From Mycobacterium interjectum (lineage in GTDB: Bacteria; Actinomycetota; Actinomycetes; Mycobacteriales; Mycobacteriaceae): a stretch of 64,000 nt of DNA. Positions 42,701 to 50,957 of the stretch are shown piece by piece. The notes under the pieces were generated by a model. The model was not told where the DNA came from. It searched no databases and was given only the letters and a program-made list of their open reading frames with translations. Positions within the stretch are counted from its first letter, which is position 1. Each line of letters begins with the position of its first letter. The stretch covers positions 1 to 64,000 of the forward strand of contig LQPB01000013.1 of assembly GCA_002102225.1 (NCBI GenBank), in the 5' to 3' direction. The position numbers were made by a program, and so were the translations under genes.

Positions 42701-44852
42701 GCCCGGACAGGACGGTGTTGGCGCCGTTGTAGGCGGCCACCGACAGGCTCGGGAACTCGTCGGTCAGGCCCTCGACGCGCTCGGCGGCGGCGAAGACCGC
42801 GACCATCCGACCGCCGGCGGGCAGACTGCCGAACAGCCGGCCCCGCTCGGCCATCAACAGCATGCCGTCCTCGAGGCCGAACACGCCCGCGACGCAGGCC
42901 GCCGCGTACTGGCCGACGCTGTGGCCCAGCACCACGCCGGGTTCGAAGCCCCACCACTGCCACAGCCGGGCCAGGCCCATCTCCACCGCGAACAAGGCGG
43001 GCTGGGCGTAGCAGGTCTGCCGCAGCGTCTCTTCCCCTTCCGGGCTGTCCGTGTCGAAAATCACGTCCAGCAAGGGCTTTTCGAGCAGGTCGGCGACCAC
43101 CGCCGCGCAACGGGTCAGCGTCTCGGCGAACACCGGCTCGGTCTCGAACAACTCGCGGGCCATGCCCGCGTACTGGCTACCTTGACCGGTGAACAGCCAC
43201 GCCGTCTTGGGCGCGTCGTCGGATATGCCGCGCACCAGACCGGGCGCGGGGCGGTCGTCCGCGAGCGCACCGAGCAACTCACTGGCGGATTCCCTCGAGT
43301 TGACCACCAACGCGGCGCGGTGCTCGAAGTGCGCTCTGCCCACCCCGGCGGTGAAGCAGACATCGGCCAGGCCGGCCTCCGGGTGTGCGCTCAACCAGCT
43401 GCGGTATTGATCGGCGACCTGCACCAGGGCGGCGGGCGTGCGCGCCGACAGCGGAAGGAGGCTGAACCGCCGGTCCCCCGGCGGCTCGACCACGGCCGGT
43501 GGCGGGTCGATCCGATCTCCCGAGTCGGGAGCCTCTTCGAGGATGACGTGCGCGTTGGTCCCGGCGAACCCGAACGAGCTGACTCCCGCGATACGTCGCC
43601 GGCCATTGCGCTCCCACGGGGTGGCCTCCTGCACTACCCGCAGCGCAAGCCGGTCCCACGGGATGTGCGGCGACGGATTGCGGAAGTGCAGGTGTGGCGG
43701 CAACAACTCGTGCTCGAGCGACAGGATGACCTTGATCACGCCCGCGATTCCCGCGGCCGCCTCCAGATGCCCGATATTGGTCTTTGCCGAGCCGATCAAC
43801 AACGGCCGGTCCGGCTCGCGGCCCTCGCCGAGCACGGCGCCCGCGGCCTGGGCTTCGATCGGGTCGCCCAGGGATGTCCCGGTGCCGTGCGCCTCGAGGT
43901 ATCCGACGTCGGCGGGCGCGACGCCGGCGCGCTGCAGCGCCGCGGCGATAACCCGTTGCTGAGCAACACCGTTCGGCACCGTCAATCCGCCCGATGCCCC
44001 GTCCTGGTTGATCGCGCTGCCCCGGATCACGGCCCGAATGCGGTCGCCGTCGCGGATCGCGTCCTCGAGCCGCTTCACGACGATGACACCGCAACCCTCG
44101 CCGCGCACGTAGCCGTCCGCGGCCGCATCGAACGTCTTGCATCGGCCGTCGGGCGCGAGCATGTGGGCGTGCGAGAAGGTGATCATGGTCGCCGGGGTGA
44201 GCAGGACGTTCGCGCCGCCGGCCAGCGCGAGGTCGCATTCCCCGAGCCGCAGGGCTTGGCAGGCCTGGTGGATCGCCACCAGCGACGAGCTGCACGCCGT
44301 GTCGACGGCAACCGAGGGCCCCTGCAGCCCCAATCGGTAGCTGATCCGGCCCGCCGCAGCGGCATTCGACGTTCCGATGGCCATATAGGCCTCGATTTCG
44401 GGATACGTCAGCTCGTCGGAGGCCATTCCCAGGTAGTCATGGGTGGCCAGGCCGACGAACACGCCGGTATTGGTGTTCGCCAAAGCCGTTGGCGCGGTGC
44501 CCGAATGCTCCACCGCGCGCCACGCCGTCTCCAGCAGGAGCCGGTGCTGCGGGTCCATCAACCGGACCTCGCGTGTCGACATGCCGAAAAACGGCGCGTC
44601 GAATCCCGTTACGTCGTCGACGAAACCCGCGCGACGGGTGACAACCTTGCCGGGCGCGTCCGGATCCGGGTCGAAGAATTCGTCGGCATCCCACCGATCC
44701 GCGGGCACCTCCGATATCGCATCCCGGCCATCCCGCAGCACCTGCCAGAATTCGTCCGCGTCCGCGGCGCCCGGAAACCGCGCCGCGTAGCCGATGATCG
44801 CGAAGCCCGCAGAACCCGATGGCCCCTGCACCGGATCTTCGGCGGATGTCAT
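33744..44852 (-). CDS. pks: Bimodular type I polyketide synthase (TPP/phleic-acid type)
   Basis: A 3702-aa modular PKS. Module 1: KS (Cys187, His322, His362), AT (Ser645 in GHSVG), KR (TGGLGSIG at 1198, Tyr1341), ACP (Ser1507). Module 2: KS (Cys1743, His1878, His1918), AT (Ser2210), DH (His2511 in HVIYGTVVVP, Asp2686), ER (HAASGGVG at 3138), KR (3329, Tyr3472), ACP (Ser3630). Module 1 has no DH or ER. No loading domain or thioesterase is present. Both ATs carry HAFH, the malonyl-CoA type, so no methyl branches are expected, unlike Pks2 or Pks3/4. The modules are very similar and come from duplication. ATG 44852 follows GGGGAGG. Divergent papA-mmpL-chp-fadD genes indicate a trehalose polyphleate-type glycolipid; assembly of polyunsaturated phleic acids is inferred. 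Confidence 0.93.
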   Translation of the reverse strand: MTSAEDPVQGPSGSAGFAIIGYAARFPGAADADEFWQVLRDGRDAISEVPADRWDADEFFDPDPDAPGKVVTRRAGFVDDVTGFDAPFFGMSTREVRLMDPQHRLLLETAWRAVEHSGTAPTALANTNTGVFVGLATHDYLGMASDELTYPEIEAYMAIGTSNAAAAGRISYRLGLQGPSVAVDTACSSSLVAIHQACQALRLGECDLALAGGANVLLTPATMITFSHAHMLAPDGRCKTFDAAADGYVRGEGCGVIVVKRLEDAIRDGDRIRAVIRGSAINQDGASGGLTVPNGVAQQRVIAAALQRAGVAPADVGYLEAHGTGTSLGDPIEAQAAGAVLGEGREPDRPLLIGSAKTNIGHLEAAAGIAGVIKVILSLEHELLPPHLHFRNPSPHIPWDRLALRVVQEATPWERNGRRRIAGVSSFGFAGTNAHVILEEAPDSGDRIDPPPAVVEPPGDRRFSLLPLSARTPAALVQVADQYRSWLSAHPEAGLADVCFTAGVGRAHFEHRAALVVNSRESASELLGALADDRPAPGLVRGISDDAPKTAWLFTGQGSQYAGMARELFETEPVFAETLTRCAAVVADLLEKPLLDVIFDTDSPEGEETLRQTCYAQPALFAVEMGLARLWQWWGFEPGVVLGHSVGQYAAACVAGVFGLEDGMLLMAERGRLFGSLPAGGRMVAVFAAAERVEGLTDEFPSLSVAAYNGANTVLSGPAQELERAVAGLTADGVRCDWLDTSHAFHSALLDPILDDFEAYANRFEFGSPQRMLVCNRTGAALGRSVKLDGAYWRRHARQPVEFAKSVRTLADLGCKVLLEIGPQPVLTAAALRAWPDTVAAPRAIASLRRNTADRRQITEALADAYVLGHLPDFGAVSGPARKLDLPTYPFQHREYWYRDNRERPNQQQNIVVSTHAVQLLEEGRIEELAALVDGASGNQQTMSVLTKLAAQHNQQRKTQSIADARYEIRWEKSIGPVAEAPDAAATWLLIGDDADAVAPLIDALTAQGHQHRILGLPVSDADEERLEAALREAAADEGALRILHVAALESDTAPSMRSLLRTQHRVVGGTRRLFRAAVAAELRIPIWVVTRGAQHVTDADAVSPDQACLWGFGRAASLEHPHVWGGLADLPGGRASDVNEWSRVIEQIVAAPRGSGPAEDQLAVRDDAVYVPRLVRRVGPPVATPPALHDDATYLVTGGLGSIGLEIAGYLAAHGARHLVLTGRRAPGDAAQARIAAIREQHGCDVRVVAADVGDMHEVERLLATVHAELPPVRGIVHAAGEIGTTPLRTLDDAEVDRVFAGKVWGAWHLSEAAADLRLDFFVSTSSIASVWGGFGQTAYAAANAFLDGLAWRLREQGVPGISVNFGPWSAGMADEQARARLDQRGVRTLPPADALAGLADLMAASATQGVVARIGWDRFLPLYQQAGRRAFLAELERELPESAPAAGLFGRSGKTQLVEQLTNAPVQQRKKLLTDHLRNAVAEVTRVDAAEIREDAGFFDLGMDSLMAVELRRRIEQAVGKEVPATLAMDHPRLSDVADYLLGEVLGLSEQASARSGPQLASAVTTRTDEPIAIIAVACHFPGAPNPEAFWEVLSGGVDAISEVPEDRFDIDEFYDPDPEAPGKIYSRFGGFLDEVDGFDPEFFGISPREAIWIDPQQRLMLETAWEGLERAGYAPSGLRGSRTGIFVGVGANEYSHLLSADSVDKLEPQFITGNALNAISGRVAFALGLEGPAVAVDTACSSSLVAVHQACQALHSGDCDLALAGGVNVLLSPVTIIAASRARMLSPVGRCKTFDASADGYVRSEGCGILVLKRLSDAVRDGDRVCAVIPSTAVNQDGASSGLTVPNGGAQQRLIAAALARAGLVGGDVDYLEAHGTGTPLGDPIEVQAAAAVYGAARDADRPLLMGSVKTNIGHLESASGVAGLIKVVLSLQHEMLPQSLHFEKPSPHIPWDSLPVRVVDKSTPWQANGKPRRAGISSFGFTGTNAHVLIEEAPAQPATPDEYSTGDVRSDVDVASESDAQEETVGLLPLSARSPEALVALAHRYEEWLNAHPKVDIADVCYTAGVGRSQFEHRAALVVDSVQGARELLAELAENRLRPGVVRGECADRPTTAWLFTGQGSQYPAMARELFDAEPVFADIMTRCAEAVDPILPRPLLEVLFATDRETAEAVRHTSFAQPALFAIEMGLARLWQSWGVEPDVVLGHSVGQYAAACVAGVFSLEDGARLIAERGRLFGSLPEGGRMVAVFADAKYVEEIANEFPRVSVAAYNGPNTVLSGPGADLEQIVALGGNDGIRCTWLETSHAFHSELLEPVLGEFESYAAQLQFAVPTLPLVCNRTGAVLTGETPLDAQYWRRHSRQPVQFAESVRTVAALGCSVLMEIGPQPVLTGAAVQVWPEHLAAPRAIVSLRKGISDRRQIAEALAGAYVSGHRPNFAALHRQPRSRLELPTYPFQRRSFWPKTSGVPGLDGQGASVSGILGGAKDLASGDCVYTSRLSVKSQPWLSDHVIYGTVVVPGATYAAMALAAVGPPGRVQDVFFYEPIILPEKASREVQLTLHPLEEGLQNGGAFSFQVHSRPYGARDAEWSLNADGTLHTGVEAEPAPGPGEATDSVDAAIERMNRMRPQELFDTFADMELAWGPNWSGSLKSLWLGEGEAIGDITVGDELAEHLGTEPMHPVLLDLCTGVAFPAFPALLAAEQGVSDLFLPLRYGAVELREKMPRRFYCRAKWHTSGLDSETQVFDLDFLDRDGRRLGGIREFTVKRAPREALLRGLGGDATRLLYALGWHEVPPPAPSGDVAGAGNALGTWLIAGFEELAAHVPGCVSFDRNPDSEPLGQLLAQAHERGMPFSGIVWRATGPGARESSAESVARVEAEIAHLLSAVHTLQADGAVKLPGGLWIVTERAVATESGEAVDPVQAALWGLGRTIVNEEPALRCRMIDCDGSEQAVQSLAGLLGEPFDEPELAVRQGKFLAPRLLQWSRSGHLAIPRTTDYVLAPTERGAIDNLRLTETEVSPPDDGYVQVRVEAAGLNFRDVLNVLGLYPGDPGPIGGDFAGVVTELGGGVTGLEVGQRVYGFMQGAFSSRFNVPAQLLAPIPSNVSAVDAATIPAAALTARLAFDWAQLKPGDRVLIHAASGGVGLAAIQMAKQHGATVFATASTYKRATLRKLGVEHVYDSRTTDFADQILADTDGAGVDVVLNSLTNEGFIEATVRATAQNGRFAEIAKRDIWTPEQMAEVRPDIAYEIVALDTVTLQEPERIRGLLGEVSAGLADGEWVPLPAEIYPLTEAKTAFRRMQQARHIGKIVLRMPNPLQPRGDRSYLITGGLGAIGLHTASYLAQLGAGDIVLTSRRAPDADARRAIEDITERYRCRIHTFAADVGDEAQVEKLLERIRTELPPLAGVVHLAGVLDDALLSQQNLERFRTTLAPKAFGACYLDRLTKGDDLDFFIVSSSVSSLLGSPGQANYSAANALLDGLVSQRQARGLPATGVNFGPWAKGGMASSEAARANIGAQGLIPLEPSAALGALAEAVANGAAQATVIKANWQRAAKVLGSSRPPILDLVLPSATTEAAGDSELLRQLQEIPVAQRAVFITEFLQREVQGFLRLAQPPAATSRFLDLGTDSLMAVELRNRLHSQFGGAFTINATAVFDYPTIGGLAEYLAGQLPESDPDTAAVESVAAPEEPSPEPAAGPEPS

Positions 44853-45285
44853 GCGGTTGTCCTCCCCGTGTCGGTCGGAAGATTCGACGCCCGCGCCCTT
44901 GCGGCGCCGTGGCCGTGGTTGCTCCGAACCACGCGCTCGGCCGCTCACTGCACGCACCCAGGAACAGACCTGGCGGAAGTCCCCCCGGCGTACTGGCTCC
45001 AGCGACCGTCGTGGCGAATGTACACATGCCGAACCGGTTGCCGCAGCCGAACCACCTCCGACGGCAAGTATGCCAAGTGCGGGTGCTTCCTGCGGCGCAT
45101 CGCGCAAGTATGGTCGGGTCGTGCCGCCCGGCTGGCGTCCCACGCCGGGGCCGTCACGACCACGCCGACGTGCCGTCGAATTGGGGGGACGCGTCCGCGC
45201 ATACCGCCGACGGTGCTCGCCGAGAGGGTTATCTTGGTGTCGCTAGCAGCGGCCGAACCAGCCGCGCAGACCGGGGAGAACAATA
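44853..45285. promoter_or_regulatory. 433-bp divergent promoter region between pks and papA
   Basis: No convincing gene lies here. It carries GGGGAGG for pks (44861-44867) and GGGGAGA for papA (45272-45278). A possible papA -10 (TTATCT-like, about 45229-45235) and a possible pks -10 (TACATT on minus, 45022-45017) are seen, without strong -35 boxes. A 9-bp direct repeat occurs at 45064 and 45104. The size leaves room for shared control of both arms of the cluster. Confidence 0.5.
45064..45112. repeat. Paired 9-bp direct repeat GCAAGTATG
   Basis: GCAAGTATG occurs at 45064-45072 and again at 45104-45112, 40 bases apart, about four helical turns. The first copy is within GGCAAGTATGCC, which has short dyad symmetry (GGCA/TGCC). 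Located midway between the pks and papA starts, it is a candidate regulator site. Confidence 0.4.
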
Positions 45286-46707
45286 TTGCGAATCGGGAAG
45301 ATCACGATCGGCTCACTGGGCGATTGGGCGCCGATCCCAGGATCAGTCATCTCCTGGCACCCGACGACCGCGTCCGCCGAGAAGGTCCGGCAGGCGCCGG
45401 CCAGTTCTGTGCCGGTCAGCTACATGCAGGGCCAACACCTTCGTAACTATCACGAACGGACGGACGCGGGGCTGGACTTTTCCCGGCAGATCATCGCGAC
45501 CTGCGAAGTACCCGGCCGGTGCGATGTTTCCGCCATGCATCATGCCGTCAACGCTTACCTGCGTCGCCACGACACGTTCCGCAGCTGGTTCCGCCACACG
45601 GGCAATGGCGAATTCGTCAGGCACAGCCTCAGCGACCCCGCCGACATCGAATTCATGCCGGTCGAACACGGCAAGATGACGGTCGACGAACTACGCGCTC
45701 ACGTCGTGGCCATACCCAACCCGCTGGAATGGGGTTGCTTCACCTTTGGAATTATCCAAAACGAGGATCATTTTACGTTCTTTGCCGCCATGGACCACGT
45801 TCACGGGGACGCGACGTTGATTGGCACGACGATGCTCGAGGCCAATGGCATGTATGCGGCGTTGAGCGGCGGCGGCGAACCCCTGGCACTTCCCGATGCC
45901 GGCAGTTTTGACGATTTCTGCGCGCGCGAGCGCCATTACACGTCGGCGTTGACCGTAGATTCGCCCGGGGTGCGCGCATGGATCGACTTCGCCGAAAACA
46001 ACAACGGCAGCTTTCCCGAATTCCCGCTCCCACTCGGTAATCCGTTGGAGCCGTGCGGCAGCGAATTGATCTCCGAATTCTTGATGGACTCGGCGCAGAC
46101 GGAGCGGTTCGATTCCGCCTGCACCGCGGTCGGCGCGCGCTTCATCGGTGGGTTGTTCGCCTGCTTCGCCCTGGTAGAGCACGAGTTCACCGGTGCCCTC
46201 ACCTATTACGGCCTCACGCCCCGGGACACCCGCAGGACCACCGATAACTTCATGACGCAGGGCTGGTTCACCGGCCTCGTCCCGATCACCGTGCCGATAG
46301 CGGCGGCCTCCTTCGGCGACGCGGCGTGGGCGGCGCAGGCGTCGTTCGATTCCGGTCTGCACCTGGCAAAGGTGCCGTACTACCGCGTGTTGGAATTGGC
46401 GCCGTGGCTGAACTGGCCGCGGCCCAACTTTCCGGTATCGAACTTCTTGCATGGCGGCGCTGCCCCGCTCAATGCCGTCCTGGCCGCCGCCGACCTGGGC
46501 TATGCGAACAACATCGGAATCTACTCCGACGGCCGGTATTCGTATCAGTTGACCATTTACGTATTTCGGTACGGCGAGGGCACCGCAATGGCGATCATGT
46601 TTCCCGACAATCCGGTCGCGCAGAAATCAGTCACCCGCTATATGGAAGCGATGAAGTCGGTGTGCGCGCGGGTCGCCGCCAGCGGGCATTGGGGACGCGT
46701 TGCGTAG
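45286..46707 (+). CDS. papA3: PapA-type polyketide-associated acyltransferase
   Basis: A 473-aa condensation-fold acyltransferase of the PapA family, close to PapA1/PapA3 in its opening (MRIGKITIGSL..W.P.PG..ISWHPT) and in phrases such as SALTVDSP.VRAWIDFAENNNG.FPEFPLPLG. In the TPP and DAT/PAT pathways PapA3 acylates trehalose. The catalytic motif HxxxDG appears as HVHGDA here, with Gly replaced by Ala; His and Asp are kept. TTG at 45286 is the start, after GGGGAGA. First gene of the papA-mmpL-chp-fadD run, divergent from pks. The name follows cluster analogy. Confidence 0.9.
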   Translation: MRIGKITIGSLGDWAPIPGSVISWHPTTASAEKVRQAPASSVPVSYMQGQHLRNYHERTDAGLDFSRQIIATCEVPGRCDVSAMHHAVNAYLRRHDTFRSWFRHTGNGEFVRHSLSDPADIEFMPVEHGKMTVDELRAHVVAIPNPLEWGCFTFGIIQNEDHFTFFAAMDHVHGDATLIGTTMLEANGMYAALSGGGEPLALPDAGSFDDFCARERHYTSALTVDSPGVRAWIDFAENNNGSFPEFPLPLGNPLEPCGSELISEFLMDSAQTERFDSACTAVGARFIGGLFACFALVEHEFTGALTYYGLTPRDTRRTTDNFMTQGWFTGLVPITVPIAAASFGDAAWAAQASFDSGLHLAKVPYYRVLELAPWLNWPRPNFPVSNFLHGGAAPLNAVLAAADLGYANNIGIYSDGRYSYQLTIYVFRYGEGTAMAIMFPDNPVAQKSVTRYMEAMKSVCARVAASGHWGRVA

Positions 46708-46762
46708 CGTGGGGTAATCCGATGCTCGCGACGCGAATTGCACGGTTTGAGGTGAGGGCGAC

Positions 46763-49747
46763 ATGCGACGGTTAGCCGATTTTGTGGTGCGTTGGCCCTG
46801 GATAGTGATCGGGCTGTGGGTCGCGATCGCGGTCGCCCTGCCGCTGACGCTCCCCTCGCTGGGCGAGATGGCCCAGAAGCATCCGCTGAGCCTCCTGCCC
46901 GGCGACGCACCGTCGAGCGTCACCGCCCGCAAGATGACCGAGGCGTTTCGCGAATCGGGCACGGAGGACCTCCTGCTGGTGGTCCTGACCAACGACAAGG
47001 GGCTCGGGCCCGACGACGAAGCCGGGTACCGCAAACTCGTGAACGCGCTGCGGCAGGACACGCGGGACGTCGTGATGGTGCAGGATTTCGTCACCACGCC
47101 ACCCCTGCGTCAGGTCGTGACCAGCGCGGACCACAAGGCCTGGGTGCTGCCGGTGGGCGTCGCGGGCGAATTGGGCACGCCCCGGTCCTACGCCGCGTTC
47201 AACCGGATCAGCGAACTCGTCAAACACACGGTCGCGGGAACGCCCCTGACGGCCGACGTCACCGGCCCGGCGGCGACCGTCGCCGACCTCACCGTCGCGG
47301 GCAATCGGGACCGCCTGCCCATCGAGCTGGCGATCGGCGTCCTGGTGCTCATCGTCCTGCTGGTGGTCTACCGCAGCCTGGTCACCATGCTGTTGCCACT
47401 GCTGACGATCGGGTTGTCCCTGGTAATCGCGCAGGCGGTGGTGGCGGGGTACTCGCAGCTGACCGGCTCGGGCGTGTCGAACCAGTCCATGGTGTTTCTG
47501 AGCGCGATCATGGCCGGCGCCGGCACGGACTACGCGGTCTTTCTCATCAGCCGCTATCACGACTATCGGCGCTCCGGCGCGGATCCCGATGACGCGGTCA
47601 AGCGTGCGATGAACTCGATCGGGAAGGTGATCGCCGCGTCGGCCACCACCGTGGGAATCACTTTTCTGCTGATCAGCTTCGCCCGGATGGGGGTGTTCCA
47701 GACGGTCGGGGCGTCGTCGGCGATCGGGATCGGCGTGGCGTTCCTGGCCGCGGTGACGCTGCTGCCGGCGATCTTGGTGCTCGCGGGGCCGCGCGGCTGG
47801 GTCAAGCCGCGGCGCGAGCTGACCGCTCGGTTCTGGCGGCGCTCCGGCGTACGCATCGTGCGCCGGCCCAGGGCCCATCTGGTCGCCAGCGTGCTGGTGT
47901 TGATCATCCTGGCCAGCTGCGCCGGCCTGGTGCGCTACAACTACGACGATCGCAAGGCCCTTCGGCCCTCCGCGCCCAGCTCCGTCGGGTACGCCGCGCT
48001 GGAGCGCCATTTCAACGTCAATCAGTCCATCCCGGAGTACATCCTCGTCCAGTCACCGCGTGACCTTCGCACCCCGCAGGCCCTTGCCGACCTCGAGCAG
48101 ATGGCCACCCGGGTCAGCCAGCTGCCGAACGTCGCCGCGGTCAGCGGCATCACCCGTCCCACCGGTAGCGTCCCGGAGCAATTCCGGGCCACCTATCAGG
48201 CCGGCGCGATCGGCACCATGCTGGCCGGCGGCTCGAACCTGATCAACGACCACACGGGCGACCTCAACCGGCTGGTCGACGGGGCCGGCACGCTGGCCAA
48301 CAGCCTCCGCGAGGTCCGCGGCCAGGTCACCCAGCTCGCCACCAGCGTGCAGGACCTCGAGAACGCCTTCTCGGCGACGAAGAACCAGTACAGCGGGGAC
48401 ACGCTGGTCAAAGAGGTCGATCTGGCGGCCCAACTCGTCGACCACGTCAACGCGCTCAGCAATGCCATGGGCTGGAACTTCTCGGCCGCCAAGAACATGT
48501 TCGCCTGGATGGGCCCGGTGCTGACGGCGTTGCAGGGCAACCCGGTCTGCGACGCCGATCCGTCGTGCAGCGCCACCCGCGGGACATTCGAGCAGCTGAC
48601 CGGTGCCCGCGACCAGGCCGACCTCGACGCGATCAACGACCTGGCCCACCAGCTGCAGGAATACCAGGACAAACGGGCCCTGAAGGCGTCGACGGAGCGC
48701 CTGCGCGTCGCCCTGACGAAGCTCACCAACGTGCTGCATTCCATGGGAATCGACCAGCCCGGGGGCCTGCAGGCGAACCTCAACAGCCTGCAAACCGGCG
48801 CCGACCGATTCGCCGGTGGGAGCCGGCAAGTGGCCGACGCGGTGGCCCAGCTCGTCAACCAGGTCAAACAGCTCGGCGCCGGCCTCAGCGAGTCGGCGGC
48901 GTTCCTGTTGTCGCTGAAACAGGACGCGGCGCAACCGGCGATGGCCGGCTTCAACATCCCGTCGCAGCTGCTGCATTTGAAGGAGTTTCAGCAGGCCGCG
49001 AAGGCGTTCATTTCGCCGGACGGCCACTCGGTGCGGTACCTGGTGCAGACCAAACTCAACCCGTTCAGCACCGAAGCGATGGATCAGGTCAACGCGATCA
49101 GCGCGACGGCCCGGGGCGCCCAACCGAATACCACGCTGTCCGACGCCACGGTGTCGATGGCCGGATACACCGTTGGCCTGAAAGACACGCGCGACTACTA
49201 CCAACACGACATCCGGTTCATCATCGCGGTGACCCTGCTGGTCGTGCTGCTGACCTTGATCGCGCTGCTTCGCGCGATCGTCGCGCCGCTGTATCTGGTT
49301 GCCTCCGTGGTCATTTCGTTCTTGTCGGCGGTAGGGATCGGCGTTGTGGTGTTTCAGTTCCTGCTCGGCCAGCAATTGCATTGGAGCGTGCCGCCGTTGG
49401 CATTCGTGGTGCTGGTCGCGGTGGGGGCCGACTACAACATGCTGCTGGTCTCGCGAATGCGCGACGAATCTCCGCGCAGCGTGCGCTACGGCATCATTCG
49501 CACCCTGGGTTCGACCGGCGGTGTGATCACCGCCGCGGGGCTGATCTTCGCCGCGTCGATGGGCGGTCTGTTGTTCTCGACCATCGGTACCGTGGTCCAG
49601 GGCGGCTTCGTGATCGGGGTGGGAATCTTGCTGGACACCTTCTTGGTACGCACCATCACGGTTCCCGCCGTCGCCGCGCTGGTCGGCCGGGCGAACTGGT
49701 GGCCGTCACGGGCGTCCGGCGCCAACCCGGTCGGGGCGCACCCATGA
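46763..49747 (+). CDS. mmpL10: MmpL10-type RND lipid transporter
   Basis: A 994-aa MmpL exporter. It has one N-terminal membrane helix, a large extracytoplasmic porter domain, five central helices with [19 protein letters not shown], a second porter domain with long coiled helices (about 470-750), and a second helix bundle with [16 protein letters not shown]. The paired GTDY/GADY motifs carry the proton-relay Asp-Tyr pairs. No MmpS gene is adjacent, as in MmpL8/MmpL10 loci. In TPP-producing mycobacteria the equivalent protein moves the acyltrehalose precursor across the membrane. ATG 46763, 55 bases after papA. Confidence 0.93.
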   Translation: MRRLADFVVRWPWIVIGLWVAIAVALPLTLPSLGEMAQKHPLSLLPGDAPSSVTARKMTEAFRESGTEDLLLVVLTNDKGLGPDDEAGYRKLVNALRQDTRDVVMVQDFVTTPPLRQVVTSADHKAWVLPVGVAGELGTPRSYAAFNRISELVKHTVAGTPLTADVTGPAATVADLTVAGNRDRLPIELAIGVLVLIVLLVVYRSLVTMLLPLLTIGLSLVIAQAVVAGYSQLTGSGVSNQSMVFLSAIMAGAGTDYAVFLISRYHDYRRSGADPDDAVKRAMNSIGKVIAASATTVGITFLLISFARMGVFQTVGASSAIGIGVAFLAAVTLLPAILVLAGPRGWVKPRRELTARFWRRSGVRIVRRPRAHLVASVLVLIILASCAGLVRYNYDDRKALRPSAPSSVGYAALERHFNVNQSIPEYILVQSPRDLRTPQALADLEQMATRVSQLPNVAAVSGITRPTGSVPEQFRATYQAGAIGTMLAGGSNLINDHTGDLNRLVDGAGTLANSLREVRGQVTQLATSVQDLENAFSATKNQYSGDTLVKEVDLAAQLVDHVNALSNAMGWNFSAAKNMFAWMGPVLTALQGNPVCDADPSCSATRGTFEQLTGARDQADLDAINDLAHQLQEYQDKRALKASTERLRVALTKLTNVLHSMGIDQPGGLQANLNSLQTGADRFAGGSRQVADAVAQLVNQVKQLGAGLSESAAFLLSLKQDAAQPAMAGFNIPSQLLHLKEFQQAAKAFISPDGHSVRYLVQTKLNPFSTEAMDQVNAISATARGAQPNTTLSDATVSMAGYTVGLKDTRDYYQHDIRFIIAVTLLVVLLTLIALLRAIVAPLYLVASVVISFLSAVGIGVVVFQFLLGQQLHWSVPPLAFVVLVAVGADYNMLLVSRMRDESPRSVRYGIIRTLGSTGGVITAAGLIFAASMGGLLFSTIGTVVQGGFVIGVGILLDTFLVRTITVPAVAALVGRANWWPSRASGANPVGAHP

Positions 49748-49787
49748 CGTATGTGAGACTAGAGCAGCCGAGGGGTCAGGGGTAGGG

Positions 49788-50918
49788 ATGAAGAAGCTAC
49801 TCGCGGGAGTGACGGCGCTGGTAACGGTTGGCGCCACAGGGTATTTCGGCGCCGGACGGGTCTCCGCCGACGACACGCCGATCGGTGGTCCGCCGACCCC
49901 CGGAGCGCCCGGCGACCAGACCGCGTTCGCACTCGGCGGCGCCCACGTGCTGGGCATCCCCTATGACGAGTACATCCGCCAGGAGGGCGCCCAGTGGTTC
50001 CCCGGCCAGAAGCGCGAGATCGTCGGATACCCCGCCGGGCAGGTTCAGGGCCACGTGCTGGAGCGCCTCTTCCCCGGCATCGGCAAGGTCGGCGATGAGA
50101 TCTTTCCGGGCCTCGGCCTGGACGGCCCCAGCGTCGGCGAGTCGGTCGACACGGGAGTGGACAACCTGGTTGGCGCGATCAAGACCGGTCGCCCGGGCAC
50201 GGCGATCGGCTTGTCCGAGGGCGGGTTCGTGGTCGATGGCGCGCAGGCTCGACTGGCCAACGACCCGACCGCTCCCCCGCCGAACACGCTGAACTTCGCC
50301 ACATTCGGCGACCCGATCGGGCATCACGCCTTCGGTCAGAGCTTCCTGACCGCCGTGTTCCCGGTCGGCAGCACCGTTCCCGCGCTCGACTACACCATGC
50401 CGCCGCCGTACGAGAGCCAGTACGACACCAACAGGTTCGTGGCCGCCTACGACTCGATCGCGGACTTCCCCGACCGGCCCGACAACATGTTCGCCTTCGC
50501 CAACACGCTGATGGGCCTCGCCACGGGTCACACCGCGGTGGCGTTCACGAACCCGAGCATGGTGCCGCCGCAGAACATCCGGACGACGATCAACTCCCGG
50601 GGCGCAAAAGACACGACGATCATGGTCCCGGAGAAGCACCTCCCGCTGGTCATGCCGCTGAAATACATTGGGATCCCGGAGGACACGCTGAACAAACTCG
50701 ACGCGATCCTGATGCCTCGGGTGAACGCCGGGTATTCGCGAAACGACGACCCCTCGACCGCTCCGGTTCAGGTGGACCCGGTGCACGGCTTCGACCCGGC
50801 GGAAGTCACCGCGCCGGCCAACCAGGCCACCTTCGGCGGCGGCGCCGACCCGTTCTCGCAGATCCTCGCCGGCGCCATGTCCGTGTTGTCGCACGGCCCG
50901 GGACAGGCCGACCACTGA
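49788..50918 (+). CDS. Secreted PE-PPE-domain serine acyltransferase (Chp2-like)
   Basis: A 376-aa exported alpha/beta hydrolase of the PE-PPE domain family. The N-terminal signal peptide ([25 protein letters not shown]) probably cleaves near residue 27. The nucleophile is Ser143 in AIGLSEGG, and [20 protein letters not shown] plus the downstream [13 protein letters not shown] segment are typical. Chp1/Chp2 in M. tuberculosis and the PE protein of the TPP locus transfer acyl chains between acyltrehaloses outside the membrane after MmpL export. Here it takes that position, between mmpL10 and fadD. It has no PE N-terminal domain. Confidence 0.88.
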   Translation: MKKLLAGVTALVTVGATGYFGAGRVSADDTPIGGPPTPGAPGDQTAFALGGAHVLGIPYDEYIRQEGAQWFPGQKREIVGYPAGQVQGHVLERLFPGIGKVGDEIFPGLGLDGPSVGESVDTGVDNLVGAIKTGRPGTAIGLSEGGFVVDGAQARLANDPTAPPPNTLNFATFGDPIGHHAFGQSFLTAVFPVGSTVPALDYTMPPPYESQYDTNRFVAAYDSIADFPDRPDNMFAFANTLMGLATGHTAVAFTNPSMVPPQNIRTTINSRGAKDTTIMVPEKHLPLVMPLKYIGIPEDTLNKLDAILMPRVNAGYSRNDDPSTAPVQVDPVHGFDPAEVTAPANQATFGGGADPFSQILAGAMSVLSHGPGQADH

Positions 50919-50957
50919 CGTCGATGCGACGCTTGCACAAACCAGTACGGACGTAAC

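Noticed and set aside
34000-44300. Large internal repeat as a mobile element
   Set aside because: The repeated DNA corresponds exactly to the KS and AT domains of two PKS modules. No transposase or terminal repeats are seen.
42381-45446. 1021-codon open frame on the plus strand, antisense to pks
   Set aside because: A high-GC shadow of the PKS frame. The translation is low-complexity (R, H, Q, G, A), with no domain and no ribosome site. The other long plus-strand frames inside pks (for example 33930-36533) are of the same kind.
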